DNA of 64,000 nt from DATARH01 sp963847345 (GCA_963847345.1 CAWJZU010000035.1:181545-245544); one strand, 5' to 3'. Positions 1 through 9,108 are shown, counted from the stretch's first letter. Program-made: numbers and translations. The notes: generated by a model from the letters alone, not told the origin.

Positions 1-591
1 GAGAAGCCGGCGGATAACGGGATCGGCATTGTCCTCGGGCCGGAGCGAGCCGGCGGCACCGCGGTGAAGGGCGATAGTGCCGGCAATGTCGCGCTCGTCG
101 AGATGGCCAAGAAGAGGCGGCAGATGCCGCAGGCACAAGAGCGCCGGGGCGCCATAGCAACGAAGGCCACGCGCCCGGATCACTAGCGCGAGAAAAAAGC
201 ACTCGCGGCGTTCGACTTCCCGCTGGTGCGCGCAGGCTTCGCAGCGCATCTGGCGCGAGGAGTAACGGAACGTGCCCGCCGCGGTGGTCTCGCCGAGCCG
301 CGAGGCGCGGCAGGCAGTTCTCGATCAGGCTGAGATACACCAGCGCGACCGTCGCGCTCTGACCGATCGCCGCCATGCGGACAGATGAAACGCGCAGAAC
401 CCGCCGCTTGCCGCGATGCGGCGCATCACGTCGCGCTCGAGATAGCCGTCGTCGAGGAAACGGTCGAGCCAACGCTCGTCGGCGCCGGCGGTTCTGGCAC
501 AAACCGGACAGCCCTCGTCCGCCAGCGCGGCTTCGAGATCGGCGAGCCCCGCCGTCGGGTCGTGCCGGCGGCGGCGCCATCGGAGGCTCAT
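1..591 (-). pseudogene. DUF6062-like cysteine-rich protein, frameshifted and cut by the window edge
   Basis: Read from the ATG at 591, the protein shows GCPVCAR, then ERWLDRFLDDGYLERDVMRR, then GFCAFHL. That CPxC plus FCxxH layout resembles DUF6062-type proteins. The frame is then lost near 370 and again near 300. The other frames continue convincingly (ATVALVYLSLIENCLPRL, then RCEACAHQREVERRECFF and LLCLRHLPPLLGHLD) up to base 1. At least two indels are needed, and the C-terminus lies outside the window. Function unknown; the paired cysteines suggest metal binding. Since other genes here carry single-base shifts, this may be an intact gene with consensus errors. It starts 83 bp from the ilvD stop. 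Confidence 0.55.
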
Positions 592-674
592 CCCCGGCAC
601 GGATGGGAAGGGGACCCGGAACCAGGGCGAACGTTGACGGTCGGTCCTTGCCGGGCGGCGTCGGTCAGAGCCTT

Positions 675-2414
675 CTACAGGTCCGCGTAGGCGCGCACTT
701 CCGCCTTGCCGCCGGGATGCGTCACGGCGCCGTTCTCGGCGGTGCCGACGGTCTGCGCGTATTTCCACAGCGTGCCCGACTGGTAGTCGTTTTTGCGCGG
801 CGTCCAGGCACGGCGGCGCTCGGCCAGCTCAGCCTCGCTTAACGCGACGTCGATCGTGCCGGAAACCGCGTCGATCGTGATCCGGTCGCCATCGCGTAGC
901 AGCGCGATCGGTCCGCCGACCGCTGCCTCAGGGCCGACATGCCCGATGCAGAACCCGTGCGTCGCGCCCGAGAAGCGCCCGTCGGTGATCAGCGCGACCT
1001 TTTCGCCCACGCCCTGACCATAGAGCGCCGCCGTCGTCGACAGCATCTCGCGCATGCCCGGACCGCCCTTCGGCCCCTCGTAGCGAATGACGACGATGTC
1101 GCCCTCCTTATAGCGCCGCTGTTCGACGGCGGCGAACGCGTCCTCCTCGCAGTCGAAGCACAGCGCCGTGCCCTCGAAGCGCACGGTCTTCATGCCGGCG
1201 ACCTTCACGATGGCCCCTTCCGGTGCGAGATTGCCCTTCAGCACGACGACGCCGCCGGTCGGCGACATCGCGTTCGATACCGGGCGCACGACATCCTGAT
1301 CGGTCGGGAAGCGCACGCTGGCGAGGTTCTCGGCGATCGTTCTGCCGGTCACGGTCATGCAGTCGCCGTGCAGGTAGCCGCCGTCGAGCAGCGCCTTCAT
1401 CAGTATCGGGACGCCGCCGATATCGTGCAGATCCTTCATCACATAGCGCCCGCCCGGCTTCAAATCGCCGATATACGGTGTCCGCTTGAAGATTTCGCCG
1501 ACCGCGTGCAGGTCGAAATCGATGCCGCACTCGTTGGCAATCGCCGGTAGATGCAGCCCGGCATTCGTCGAACCGCCCGCCGCCGCCACGACCGTCGCGG
1601 CGTTTTCGAGCGCCTTCAAGGTCACGATGTCGCGCGGCCGCAGGTTGCGGCGCAGCAGCTCCATGACGGTCTGGCCCGATGCTTCGGCATAGGCATCGCG
1701 CGAATCGTAGGGCGCCGGCGCCCCGGCCGAGCCGGGCAGCGCGAGGCCGATCGCCTCGGAGACGCAGGCCATTGTGTTGGCGGTGAACAACCCGCCGCAC
1801 GATCCGGCCGACGGACAGGCGACGCATTCGAGCTCGTGCAGCTCCTCGTCCGAGAGATCGCCGACATTATGCGCGCCGACCCCCTCGAACACGTCGCCGA
1901 TCGTTACGTCCTTGCCCTTGAAACGGCCCGGCAGGATCGAGCCGCCATACATGAAGACAGAAGGCACGTTGAGCCGCACCATCGCCATCATCATGCCCGG
2001 CAGCGACTTGTCGCAGCCGGCGAGCCCGACCAGCGCGTCATAGCAATGCCCGCGCATCGTCAATTCGACCGAGTCGGCGATGATCTCGCGACTGATCAGC
2101 GACGATTTCATGCCCTCGTGGCCCATCGCGATGCCGTCGGTGACGGTGATCGTCGTGAACTCGCGCGGCGTACCGTTGGCGGCGGCGACGCCTTTCTTGG
2201 CTGCCTGCGCCTGGCGCGACAGCGCGATGTTGCACGGCGCCGCCTCGTTCCAGGTGGTCGCGACGCCGACCAGCGGCTGGTCCTCGATCTGCTCGCGCGT
2301 CAGCCCCATCGAATAGAGGAAGGCGCGATGCGGCGCGCGCTCCGGGCCGACTGTGACATGCCGGCTCGGCAGCCGCGATTTGTCGATGACCGGATGGCGA
2401 ACGTCGTCGGGCAT
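675..2414 (-). CDS. ilvD: Dihydroxy-acid dehydratase
   Basis: Cytosolic Fe-S enzyme of branched-chain amino acid synthesis, converting 2,3-dihydroxy-isovalerate or -methylvalerate to the 2-oxo acids. The 579-residue product has the IlvD signatures CDKSLPGMMMA and CPSAGSCGGLFTANTM, whose cysteines bind the cluster, plus DGRFSGATHGFCIGHV near the C-terminus. I chose the ATG at 2414 (MPDDVRHP) because AGGAG lies about 7 nt upstream; the open frame runs 31 codons further but that extension is low-complexity Arg-rich. It stands alone, with no other ilv gene nearby. Confidence 0.95.
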   Translation of the reverse strand: MPDDVRHPVIDKSRLPSRHVTVGPERAPHRAFLYSMGLTREQIEDQPLVGVATTWNEAAPCNIALSRQAQAAKKGVAAANGTPREFTTITVTDGIAMGHEGMKSSLISREIIADSVELTMRGHCYDALVGLAGCDKSLPGMMMAMVRLNVPSVFMYGGSILPGRFKGKDVTIGDVFEGVGAHNVGDLSDEELHELECVACPSAGSCGGLFTANTMACVSEAIGLALPGSAGAPAPYDSRDAYAEASGQTVMELLRRNLRPRDIVTLKALENAATVVAAAGGSTNAGLHLPAIANECGIDFDLHAVGEIFKRTPYIGDLKPGGRYVMKDLHDIGGVPILMKALLDGGYLHGDCMTVTGRTIAENLASVRFPTDQDVVRPVSNAMSPTGGVVVLKGNLAPEGAIVKVAGMKTVRFEGTALCFDCEEDAFAAVEQRRYKEGDIVVIRYEGPKGGPGMREMLSTTAALYGQGVGEKVALITDGRFSGATHGFCIGHVGPEAAVGGPIALLRDGDRITIDAVSGTIDVALSEAELAERRRAWTPRKNDYQSGTLWKYAQTVGTAENGAVTHPGGKAEVRAYADL

Positions 2415-2569
2415 GGGCGATCTCCTGGATCGGGGTCGCGCACCGTAGCCGCGTCCCCGTCCGCGATCAATCACCGCCGCTGCGCGCATTTGATGCTTCT
2501 GCTGCATTTTGTAGGGAATCTGCAGCGACGGTAGCTCTCCGGCCCTGCGACAGGTAGAGCCTATCGTCT

Positions 2570-2719
2570 CTATCGTCGAGGTGCGTCACGGCTTGTTTGA
2601 AGCCGTGTTGGACCCCGCTCTGGTACCAAAGGTGTCGGTAGGCTGGTTTTTTTCTTTTCCGATTTCGCCTGTTTGGGTTTCTTGACTTCTCGGTTCGATC
2701 TCTTCTGTCCTTTCGACAT
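2570..2719 (-). CDS. Small highly basic protein (MSKGQK type), 49 aa
   Basis: A 49-residue frame starts MSKGQKRSNREVKKPKQ and is very rich in Lys and Arg in its first half, with a Pro/Thr-rich tail. A good ribosome site (AGGAG, 8 nt) precedes the ATG. From memory, small proteins beginning MSKGQK..NRE.KKPK recur in many proteobacteria without known function. The charge would fit nucleic-acid or ribosome binding, but that is inference only. Confidence 0.6.
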   Translation of the reverse strand: MSKGQKRSNREVKKPKQAKSEKKKTSLPTPLVPERGPTRLQTSRDAPRR

Positions 2720-2797
2720 TCGTCAACTCCTGCGACTGAGCCTATCCGGCTTCCCACAGACGCGGGCCGCCCGTTAATTCACGCTTTTGGAGAAAAA

Positions 2798-3037
2798 TCA
2801 CTGCTCACGATCCATCGTGTGGCTTTTGCTTACCCACGGAGTTATCGTGATCTCGAGTTCGTTCTCCTGAACCATCCGCTCGTGCCCGTCCACGTCATTC
2901 TTGATCCGGTATTGAGGCGTATTTCCCTCAACTGGGAGTAGTCGGCTAACCGTGTAGCCGCCTTTGCTTCTATGATCGATTCCCCGGCCGGGACTGAAGC
3001 TGACCGCTTGGCCGACGCGAAATTTGTGGTCCAACAT
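2798..3037 (-). CDS. Small conserved hypothetical protein, 79 aa
   Basis: Starts MLDHKFRVGQAVSFSPG and carries a beta-rich segment ending QYRIKNDVDGHERMVQENEL. This is the layout of a small family common in Rhizobiales and relatives (HKF.VGQ.V.F.P....Y.V...LP......YRI....E.HERV..E.EL), recalled rather than searched. ATG 3037 is chosen over the longer frame because GGAGA sits 8-9 nt upstream. Possibly an SH3-like barrel; no function is assigned. Confidence 0.6.
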   Translation of the reverse strand: MLDHKFRVGQAVSFSPGRGIDHRSKGGYTVSRLLPVEGNTPQYRIKNDVDGHERMVQENELEITITPWVSKSHTMDREQ

Positions 3038-3596
3038 TCCGTTTCTCCAATGACAATTCGCCAGCCATCGCACCGGGACCGTGGCTTTGCGCCTAATGCG
3101 ACGCCGGTTAAACCGATCTCCTCGCGCTCCGAGGTCTTCGCCAATATGGTGTGAAAGTCCTCACGTTACGCGGCCAATCGTATTCGGCGCCGCGGGAGCG
3201 CCGCCATAAACCCCGATCTCAATACCGCGTTGCTTTCCGAGATGCCGGGCGAGCCGCGGCGGCCCGATCACGTCGCCTTGGCAGCGCGCCTCTGTTCGCA
3301 CCGTGAATTGCTTTCAGCGTGTTCCGCCCGAACGTCGTGGAAGGCCTCGAACCAGCCTGCGTAATCCATTGGCGCCGCCGACACCGGTACGCCAAAATCA
3401 CCAAGGTAGCCGGTGCAATACCGCGCCGGGATGTTCATGCAACGATCGAAGGCGACCGCGAGAGGAGCAAAGTGCCGGCAGACGCTGGTACGATCGCAGC
3501 AAGCCTCGCATGCGGTCCGGCTCGCCCGTGTGTCCGACGATGGAACGGGTCAGAGGATTCCGCGATCTCCAGCGAGTTAGCGCCAGCCGCTGCCGA
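3038..3596. other. Stretch without a convincing gene
   Basis: Only short overlapping frames on both strands, with no recognisable motif, no family match and no ribosome site that decides a start. The longest is a plus-strand frame at 3319-3699 (126 codons) of unconvincing composition that overlaps the end of the next small gene. No tRNA-like structure was seen. Confidence 0.4.
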
Positions 3597-3806
3597 TCAG
3601 GACGGCGATGAACGCCAAACGGAACGGGCAAGGGTCACCCGCTCATCTTCGGTGCAGGCCGGGCATCTGGCCTTGCCGTGGCGTACCGTCCACCCCTGAG
3701 CCTTGACCTTTTCCTCAGCCTGCCGAAGACCGAGAAATTCTGCCGTGTTGGCGCAATAATCGCACCACGCGATCACCGCGCCGTTGCGTCCTGCGTGAGT
3801 ACGCAT
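3597..3806 (-). CDS. Small cysteine-pair protein, 69 aa
   Basis: From ATG 3806 (MRTHAGRNGAVIAWCDYCAN) the protein has two CxxC pairs, WCDYC and ARCPAC, about 37 residues apart. This is the pattern of a small zinc-ribbon-like protein. GGAAG lies 7 nt upstream. The C-terminal 13 residues look less conserved and could be altered by an indel. Function unknown. Confidence 0.5.
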   Translation of the reverse strand: MRTHAGRNGAVIAWCDYCANTAEFLGLRQAEEKVKAQGWTVRHGKARCPACTEDERVTLARSVWRSSPS

Positions 3807-3984
3807 GTCAATCTTCCCATTATTAGCGGCGAAAACTCTATAGCCTGTCGAATGTGGCAAATACAATCTAGCAACACGACGGAAATTCTATAGGATTTGT
3901 GCCGTTTATAAAAGGATGGGCGCAAAAATATTTTGCTTGTATTTAGCCAGTCTCGCTCCATGTGAGAGCGTGTGCGCTGGCAAT

Positions 3985-4028
3985 CGGATCCCGACAGTGC
4001 CAGCCTTCTCTAAAAAAATTGGGATCCG
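3985..4028 (+). repeat. 8-bp inverted repeat just upstream of a small gene
   Basis: CGGATCCC at 3985-3992 is mirrored by GGGATCCG at 4021-4028, with 28 nt between including a run of seven A. The second arm ends immediately before the GAGGAG ribosome site of the gene at 4041, so a hairpin could affect its translation. No regulator is known. Confidence 0.4.
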
Positions 4029-4040
4029 AGGAGACCGTGA

Positions 4041-4220
4041 ATGCGACTGCGTCCGTTGCAGGACCACGCCGTGACTCGTCGGGTAGAGCCGGCAGCGAAG
4101 CCCCCCGCATCACCAAAGACTGTGACGGTCGCCAAGGAGATCGAGCTGTCCGAGCGGTTCGAAAAGGAGGTCGCCAGTGAAACCAGCGACCGGGCCGAGG
4201 ACGGTACTGGCGCGGCATGA
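4041..4220 (+). CDS. Small charged hypothetical protein, 59 aa
   Basis: Begins MRLRPLQDHAVTRRVEP and ends with an acidic helix-like part (VAKEIELSERFEKEVASETS). The ATG has a strong ribosome site, GAGGAG, 6-8 nt upstream. It is followed by three further short frames in tight spacing, which suggests a small operon. No family recognised. Confidence 0.45.
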   Translation: MRLRPLQDHAVTRRVEPAAKPPASPKTVTVAKEIELSERFEKEVASETSDRAEDGTGAA

Positions 4221-4248
4221 ACATGCCGGTGGTATCGGTCAAACACAG

Positions 4249-4341
4249 GTGAACAAAACTTGGTTCGTTCCGCCGATTTTTGTTCCGATCCCGATCGGCC
4301 TCGGCCTGGCGTCACTTATGATGATCCGAGCGATCCATTGA
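4249..4341 (+). CDS. Putative single-pass membrane microprotein, 30 aa
   Basis: GTG-initiated frame reading MNKTWFVPPIFVPIPIGLGL and continuing ASLMMIRAIH: one hydrophobic helix with a basic end. Its TGA overlaps a TTG start of the next frame by 4 nt (TTGA), consistent with translational coupling. The ribosome site is weak and I recognise no homologue, so the call is tentative. Confidence 0.3.
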   Translation: MNKTWFVPPIFVPIPIGLGLASLMMIRAIH

Positions 4342-4616
4342 TTTCCCGAGAAGTGCCGCGCGGAGCGCTGCCGCACCCCTTGAACGCGGCGGCCGATGAG
4401 CAGTTGCTCGCCCAGGATATGATCGAGGTACACGGCGCCGAAGCCGCTGCCGTTGCGCGAGCCAATGCAAGCGCCGCAGCGCTTGCTGCGCAGCTAGCGC
4501 AAGCAAAGTCCTGGATCAGGATACTCGGAATTGTCCAGCGGCATCTGACCGACAACGCGACATCGCTTGGGGGCCCGGCGCCATTCCCATCGGTCCCACA
4601 CTCAACCAAAGGATAG
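4338..4616 (+). CDS. Small alpha-helical hypothetical protein, 92 aa
   Basis: The core, LLAQDMIEVHGAEAAAVARA followed by a long Ala-rich helix and SWIRILGIVQRHL, matches a short protein type I recall from Rhizobiales and Rhodospirillales (..AxDMIxxHGxxAAxxAxxxAxxxxxxGDxxxxxxWxxIxxxIxxL). The TTG at 4338 is chosen for its 4-nt overlap with the preceding frame; the open frame itself begins at 4260. Function unknown. Confidence 0.5.
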   Translation: MISREVPRGALPHPLNAAADEQLLAQDMIEVHGAEAAAVARANASAAALAAQLAQAKSWIRILGIVQRHLTDNATSLGGPAPFPSVPHSTKG

Positions 4617-4621
4617 TGGCA

Positions 4622-4825
4622 ATGTACATTTCCCTGACAACCAGCCGTACGAACGGCTTCAGAAAATGGTCGGATACTCATCGGCCGGACAACGATGACG
4701 ACGACAATTCCGGCGGGGCCACGCCTATCGCGATCACCGAACCGCCGAGCGACGACATTGAATCATCGATACAGGAACCGCCGAACAGCCCCTGGCTCGT
4801 GCCGGGAACCGGCTCTTCGTTCTAA
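4622..4825 (+). CDS. Hypothetical acidic small protein, 67 aa
   Basis: Open frame starting MYISLTTSRTNGF with an Asp-rich middle and Pro/Ser-rich end. Its in-frame GTG at 4616 overlaps the stop of the previous gene (TAGTG). Low complexity and no family recognition make this the weakest member of the 4.0-4.8 kb cluster. Between its end and 5117 I see nothing. Confidence 0.25.
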   Translation: MYISLTTSRTNGFRKWSDTHRPDNDDDDNSGGATPIAITEPPSDDIESSIQEPPNSPWLVPGTGSSF

Positions 4826-5116
4826 ACAATTCTGGATCGCTACCCGGAGCTCCTCGCGGGCCGAGTTGCTCGACGATGCTCCCATGCGTGCAACGAACCG
4901 GGCCTGGGCGGATGACGAGCGATACCACTGCCATGAATAGGCGATGGGGTCGCTCTGGCGGCTCGATAGTGGCCCCGCGAAGCCGGCTAGCGGCGCAGCG
5001 CGGTTCAGCCAAACGGACGGCGGCGCGGTTGGTTCGTCTGCGGGTTTGCGTATCGCGGCGGGACGCGGCAAATTCGGTGCATGTCAGGCGCAGCAGAGCG
5101 AGATGGGAGGTCCGGC

Positions 5117-5986
5117 ATGGCGACGGTGATCGAACGCGATCGGGTGCGGGCGCGGCCGACCGGGGCGGCGCTTGCGGCCGATGTCGAAGGGATTGATCTG
5201 TCCCGGCCGCTCGATGCCGGGACGCTCGGCGCGATCAGGCGGGCGTGGGGCGAGCACCTCGTGCTGCGGTTCCGCGGTCAGACGCTATCGGATCACGATT
5301 TGATGCGCTTCAGCCGCCATTTCGGCGAACTCGACTGGGCGCCGATCGCCGCCGTCGGGGACGCGCCGGAGGGCCGGCAATACGTGTTAGTGATCTCGAA
5401 CGTGATCGAAGAGGGCAAGCCGATCGGCCAGCTCGGCGCCTACGAGGCGATCTGGCACACCGACATGTCGTATATCGACGAGCCGCCGAGCGCCTCGGCC
5501 CTTTATTCGCTGGAGGTGCCCCCCTCCGGCGGCGATACCGGCTTCTGCAACATGTATCTCGCCTACGATACGCTGCCGGCCGGATTGCGGCGACAGGTCG
5601 AGGGCCGCCGCTGCCGCCACGATGCCAGCCGCAACAGCGCCGGCGAGTTGCGGCGCGGCTTTGTCGATGCGCCCGACCCGACCCAGACCGTCGGGGCGGA
5701 GCACCCGCTCGTCCGCACCCACCCGGTTACCGGCAGAAAGGCGCTGTTCCTGGGACGGCGTCGCAATGCCTATATCGTCGGCCTGCCGTTGGAAGAGAGC
5801 GAGGCGCTGCTCGACGCGCTGTGGGCGTATTGTACAAAGCCGGAATTCACCTGGTATCAGCAATGGCGCGCCGGCGATCTGATCCTGTGGGACAATCGCT
5901 GCGTCATGCACCGCCGCGATGCGTTTGACCCGGCGACACGTCGCGTCATGCACCGCACTCAGATCAAGGGGGACCGCCCGCTGTAG
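5117..5986 (+). CDS. TauD/TfdA-family Fe(II)/2-oxoglutarate dioxygenase, 289 aa
   Basis: Non-haem iron oxygenase of the taurine / 2,4-D dioxygenase family; the substrate cannot be told from sequence. The facial triad is visible: WHTDMSY (His and Asp of HxD) and the distal His in NRCVMHRRD, with the 2-oxoglutarate-binding Arg in RRVMHRTQIKGDRP. Length is normal. ATG 5117 (MATVIERD) is favoured over the upstream ATG at 5081 because GGGAGG lies 8 nt before it. A short gap leads to a lipoprotein gene on the same strand. Confidence 0.85.
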   Translation: MATVIERDRVRARPTGAALAADVEGIDLSRPLDAGTLGAIRRAWGEHLVLRFRGQTLSDHDLMRFSRHFGELDWAPIAAVGDAPEGRQYVLVISNVIEEGKPIGQLGAYEAIWHTDMSYIDEPPSASALYSLEVPPSGGDTGFCNMYLAYDTLPAGLRRQVEGRRCRHDASRNSAGELRRGFVDAPDPTQTVGAEHPLVRTHPVTGRKALFLGRRRNAYIVGLPLEESEALLDALWAYCTKPEFTWYQQWRAGDLILWDNRCVMHRRDAFDPATRRVMHRTQIKGDRPL

Positions 5987-6000
5987 GGGCGGGGGCACGG

Positions 6001-6363
6001 ATGCGAATTTTGCGGGCGCTCGCGGCGGCGGGGCTGGTGCTTCTGGTAAGCTGCCTGGGGGGGTGCGGGTCATCCCCGCCGCCCGACAGCGCGCGGCTGA
6101 CGCTTAACAACCCCAGATGGGATCGCGTCAATGTGCAGTTCGTGATCACGCGCGGCACCGATTGCGACAGCCGCGGCGACGATTTTGTCGACAGCCGCGA
6201 AGTGCTGATGCCACGGAACAAGCTCGAGATCATCGATGTCCCGAACGGCGCCACGCTATGCTGGCGGCGCGACCGCAATCCCGACAAGCCCGAGCCCGGG
6301 GTTTGGACCGGCTGGACCAAGGCGACGTTGTTCCCGGGCCGCAGCGCCGAGGCGGATCTGTAA
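6001..6363 (+). CDS. Putative lipoprotein, 120 aa
   Basis: The N-terminus is a lipoprotein signal: MRILRALAAAGLVLLVSC then a lipobox LGGC near residues 19-22. The mature part is small and beta-rich with two cysteines (DCDSR, LCWRR) that may form a disulfide. It begins 14 nt after the dioxygenase stop and may be co-transcribed. Family not recognised. Confidence 0.6.
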   Translation: MRILRALAAAGLVLLVSCLGGCGSSPPPDSARLTLNNPRWDRVNVQFVITRGTDCDSRGDDFVDSREVLMPRNKLEIIDVPNGATLCWRRDRNPDKPEPGVWTGWTKATLFPGRSAEADL

Positions 6364-6471
6364 AACGATCGAGCGGTTGAGATTTGACCGGGTTTTCCGC
6401 GGTTGCCTGGCGCGTCGCCCCCGGGGCATTTTGGCAATGAACGGATTACGCAAGAACCTTCGGAGCATTGG

Positions 6472-7080
6472 ATGGTCCGCGCCCTCTCGATAGTCGGCAT
6501 TGCCTTGCTGCTCGACACCACCACCTCGTTCGCGCAGGACACCGGAGCGCCGATCCCGCTGCTTCCGGCGCCGCCGCCGCGGTCGTTCGAATCAGCGCCA
6601 TTGCCCGGACCGGGAATGCCCGGCTCGCCGGGGCCGATGCCCAACGCGGAGCCCGCGCCGGCGCCGGCCGGCTCGCTGACCCCGTCCCCCAAGCCCGAGG
6701 CGACCGCGCGTGTCTTCTGCCAGCAGCCGGTGACCGTCCGGCTCGCCGATCGCGACACGGTTCCGGAACGCTATCGCGGATTTCTCGGTATCTGGAGCGA
6801 CGCGGCCTGGTCGCCGCAGCTTTGCGCCGCGTTGGTGGTCGAGAATATCGCGCCGGACGGGACCGCGACGATTGTTTACGCGTTCGGTCCGATCGGGTCC
6901 AGCGCGCGCGCTGCGGGCGGTGTGCTGAACGGCACCGGGATCGTGCAAGACGGCGAATTGAGGTTTCAGAATTCGGATGGCAGCCAGTTCGCGTTCCGCC
7001 CGCTCTACGCCGACCTCGAAGGCCACCTCACGACGCCGCAGGGTCAGAGCTACCGGGCCATTTTCAAGAAGACGCCCTGA
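6472..7080 (+). CDS. Secreted hypothetical protein with Pro-rich linker, 202 aa
   Basis: From ATG 6472 a signal peptide runs to TTTSFAQD (cleavage after SFA). A Pro/Ala-rich linker of about 60 residues follows, then a globular domain containing FLGIWSDAAWSPQLCAALVV and later FQNSDGSQFAFRPLYADLEG. GGAG lies about 8 nt upstream of this ATG; the open frame begins earlier at 6403. No domain name is offered. Confidence 0.55.
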   Translation: MVRALSIVGIALLLDTTTSFAQDTGAPIPLLPAPPPRSFESAPLPGPGMPGSPGPMPNAEPAPAPAGSLTPSPKPEATARVFCQQPVTVRLADRDTVPERYRGFLGIWSDAAWSPQLCAALVVENIAPDGTATIVYAFGPIGSSARAAGGVLNGTGIVQDGELRFQNSDGSQFAFRPLYADLEGHLTTPQGQSYRAIFKKTP

Positions 7081-7136
7081 GCGCGCGAGATGGCGGCGGC
7101 GATCGACAAGCCGGGAGCGACTTGCGCAGGGGCGCG

Positions 7137-7727
7137 ATGACCACCCTGGTGCTTGCATCCGCCTCGCCGCGCCGGCTCGATCTCTTGCGCCAGATCGGCA
7201 TCGTGCCGGATCGGGTTGATCCGGCCGATATCGACGAGTGCCCGCAGCGCGGCGAGTTGCCGGCGGCGCATGTCGTCAGGCTCGCCGAGGCCAAGGCGCG
7301 GCCAGTCGCGGCGCGGCACCCCGGCGCCTTCATCCTCGCCGCCGATACGGTCGTCGCCTGCGGGCGGCGCATTCTGCCGAAAGCCGAGGACGAAGCGACC
7401 GCCCGCTCCTGCCTCGAATTGCTGTCCGGCCGGCGGCACCGGGTCTATGGCGGCGTCTCGCTGGTGACGCCCACCGGCGATATCGCGATCCGCCGGGTGG
7501 TCAGCCAGGTGCAATTCAAGCGCCTCAGCGCGGACGAGCTGGACACTTATCTCGCGACCCGCGAGTGGCGCGGCAAGGCCGGCGGCTATGCGATCCAGGG
7601 CCGCGCTGCCGCGCTCGTGCCGTGGATCTCGGGCTCGTATTCGAATGTCGTCGGCCTGCCGCTTTATGAAACCGCGCAGCTGCTGGCCGGGCGCGGCTAT
7701 GTCGTCCGGTGCGGCGCGAGCTGCTGA
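7137..7727 (+). CDS. maf: Maf-type nucleoside triphosphate pyrophosphatase
   Basis: House-cleaning enzyme that hydrolyses non-canonical or methylated NTPs (dTTP/UTP/m7GTP type) to the monophosphate. The N-terminal phosphate loop LASASPRR, the catalytic ILAADTVV, the KAEDEATARSCLELLSGR segment and WRGKAGGYAIQG are all present in 196 residues. The last 19 nt overlap the GTG start of the RNase G gene, a common order in alphaproteobacteria. Confidence 0.9.
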   Translation: MTTLVLASASPRRLDLLRQIGIVPDRVDPADIDECPQRGELPAAHVVRLAEAKARPVAARHPGAFILAADTVVACGRRILPKAEDEATARSCLELLSGRRHRVYGGVSLVTPTGDIAIRRVVSQVQFKRLSADELDTYLATREWRGKAGGYAIQGRAAALVPWISGSYSNVVGLPLYETAQLLAGRGYVVRCGASC

Positions 7728-8883
7728 TCGCGAGCGGCCCGGGCGAATGGCGCGCCGCCTGGGTCGAAGACGGGTCGCCGGCCGAATTGCATGTCGAGCG
7801 CGGCGATATCCACCCGGCCGGCAGCCTCCATCTCGGCCGGGTCGTCCGCCTCGTCCCCGGTCTCGACGCGGCGCTGGTCGATCTCGGCGAGGAGCGGTAT
7901 GGGTTCCTGCCGATTCGCGGCGACCCCCCGCATGAAGGGGCGCGCGTTCTTGTGCAGGTCAGACGCGAGACGCAGCGCGGCAAGGGGGCCCGGTTGTCGG
8001 CGCGCATCGACATTGCCGACGCCGAGGTCGAGCGGCTCGCCGCCGGCGCCGGCGCGCTCGACCCGCCGGCACGGGTTCATCCCGCGCCGGGTTTCGCGAG
8101 TTCGCTGAAGCTGCGGCTGCCGGGGTGCCCGGAGCGGGTTCTGGTCGATGACGCTGGTACGCTTGCTCGAATTGCGCCGGGCGTTTCCCGATAGCGACGT
8201 CGCTCATGTTCAGACGGCGGATTGGCCGCTCGATTTGGAGGGTTTGTTCGAGAGCGCGCTCGCGCCGACCGTGGCGTTGTCGGGTGGGGGGGCCGTCCAT
8301 TTTGACGAGGGGCGCGCGGCGGTGCTGATCGATGTCGATACCGGCAGCCCGGAAACCGGCTCGGCGGAACGGTCGGTCCGTCGCGCCAACCTCGCCGCGG
8401 CCCGGATGATCGCGCGCCAGCTACGGCTGCGCCAGCTCGGCGGCGGGATCGTGGTCGATTTTGCCGCGCTCGACGCACCGCGCGAGCGCGAGCGGGTCCG
8501 GCAGGCGCTCGCGGCGGCGCTCGCCGGCGACCCGGCGCGGCCGCAACTCCTCGGCTGGACGCGCCTCGGCCATCTCGAGATCGTGCGGCCGCGCCGGTTG
8601 CGCTCGCTTGTCGGAAGTAATGCTCGAAGCGCACGGGCCGCGGAAGAACCCGGCGACGCTGGCTTTCGAGGCGCTGCGCCGCCTGGCGGCCGAAGCCCGC
8701 GCGAACCCGGCCGAGAACTGGCGTTTGGCGGCAATCCCGGCCGTCGAGGCGGCGCTGCATGGTCCGGCGGCGGCGGCGCTCGCGGCGCTGGAGCTCCGTC
8801 TCGGACGCCGCGTCGCTATCGCGCCATTGGCGGGAAGCGAGCCCGGTCGCGACACGGCCCCTTTTGACATCGCGGCCCTGTGA
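7709..8883 (+). CDS. rng: Ribonuclease E/G family protein, interrupted by two frameshifts
   Basis: Short-form RNase E/G, about 390 residues if restored. Frame 1 from GTG 7709 carries the S1-like start (GRVVRLVPGLDAALVDLGEE). The frame moves near 8170, where one extra A separates VDDAGTLAR from LRRAFPDSD. The second frame holds the catalytic part: VHFDEGRAAVLIDVDTG gives the metal-binding Asp pair, with RRANLAAARMIARQLRLRQL. A second +1 shift near 8611 leads to SEVMLEAHG and the C-terminal part. Both breaks have the sense of one inserted base, so a sequence error is as likely as a true mutation. It would act in RNA processing and decay. yacG follows 15 nt later. Confidence 0.75.
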
Positions 8884-8898
8884 GCCGATATCGACGGG

Positions 8899-9108
8899 AT
8901 GGCTCGGCACGACGATCCAGATCCCGTCATTCCGATCCCGGCCGGCGCGCGCCGGTGTCCGGTCTGCGGCAAGCGCACGGTTCCGCGGCATCAGCCATTC
9001 TGCTCCGGCCGCTGCGCCGACATCGATCTCGGCCGCTGGCTCAAGGAATCGTACCGCGTCGAAACCGAAGAACCGGCGGAAGACGGCGGCGAGGCAAACG
9101 AACCCTAG
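8899..9108 (+). CDS. yacG: DNA gyrase inhibitor YacG
   Basis: A 69-residue zinc protein with the family's four-cysteine motif CPVCGK and FCSGRC. This is followed by ADIDLGRWLKESYRV, which YacG proteins use around the gyrase contact, and an acidic tail. In E. coli YacG binds GyrB and blocks DNA binding. Its place directly after RNase G is usual for the group. Confidence 0.9.
   Translation: MARHDDPDPVIPIPAGARRCPVCGKRTVPRHQPFCSGRCADIDLGRWLKESYRVETEEPAEDGGEANEP

Noticed and set aside
325..768. 147-codon minus-strand frame as a complete gene
   Set aside because: Only its middle (591-370) has family character; the first 59 codons are Arg-rich read-through from the ilvD end and the last part is after a frameshift.
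3319..3699. 126-codon plus-strand frame
   Set aside because: No motif, unconvincing composition, no ribosome site, and it overlaps a better-supported minus-strand gene.
3943..4242. 99-codon minus-strand frame
   Set aside because: Antisense to the small gene at 4041, which has a strong ribosome site; composition is Arg/Pro shadow-like.
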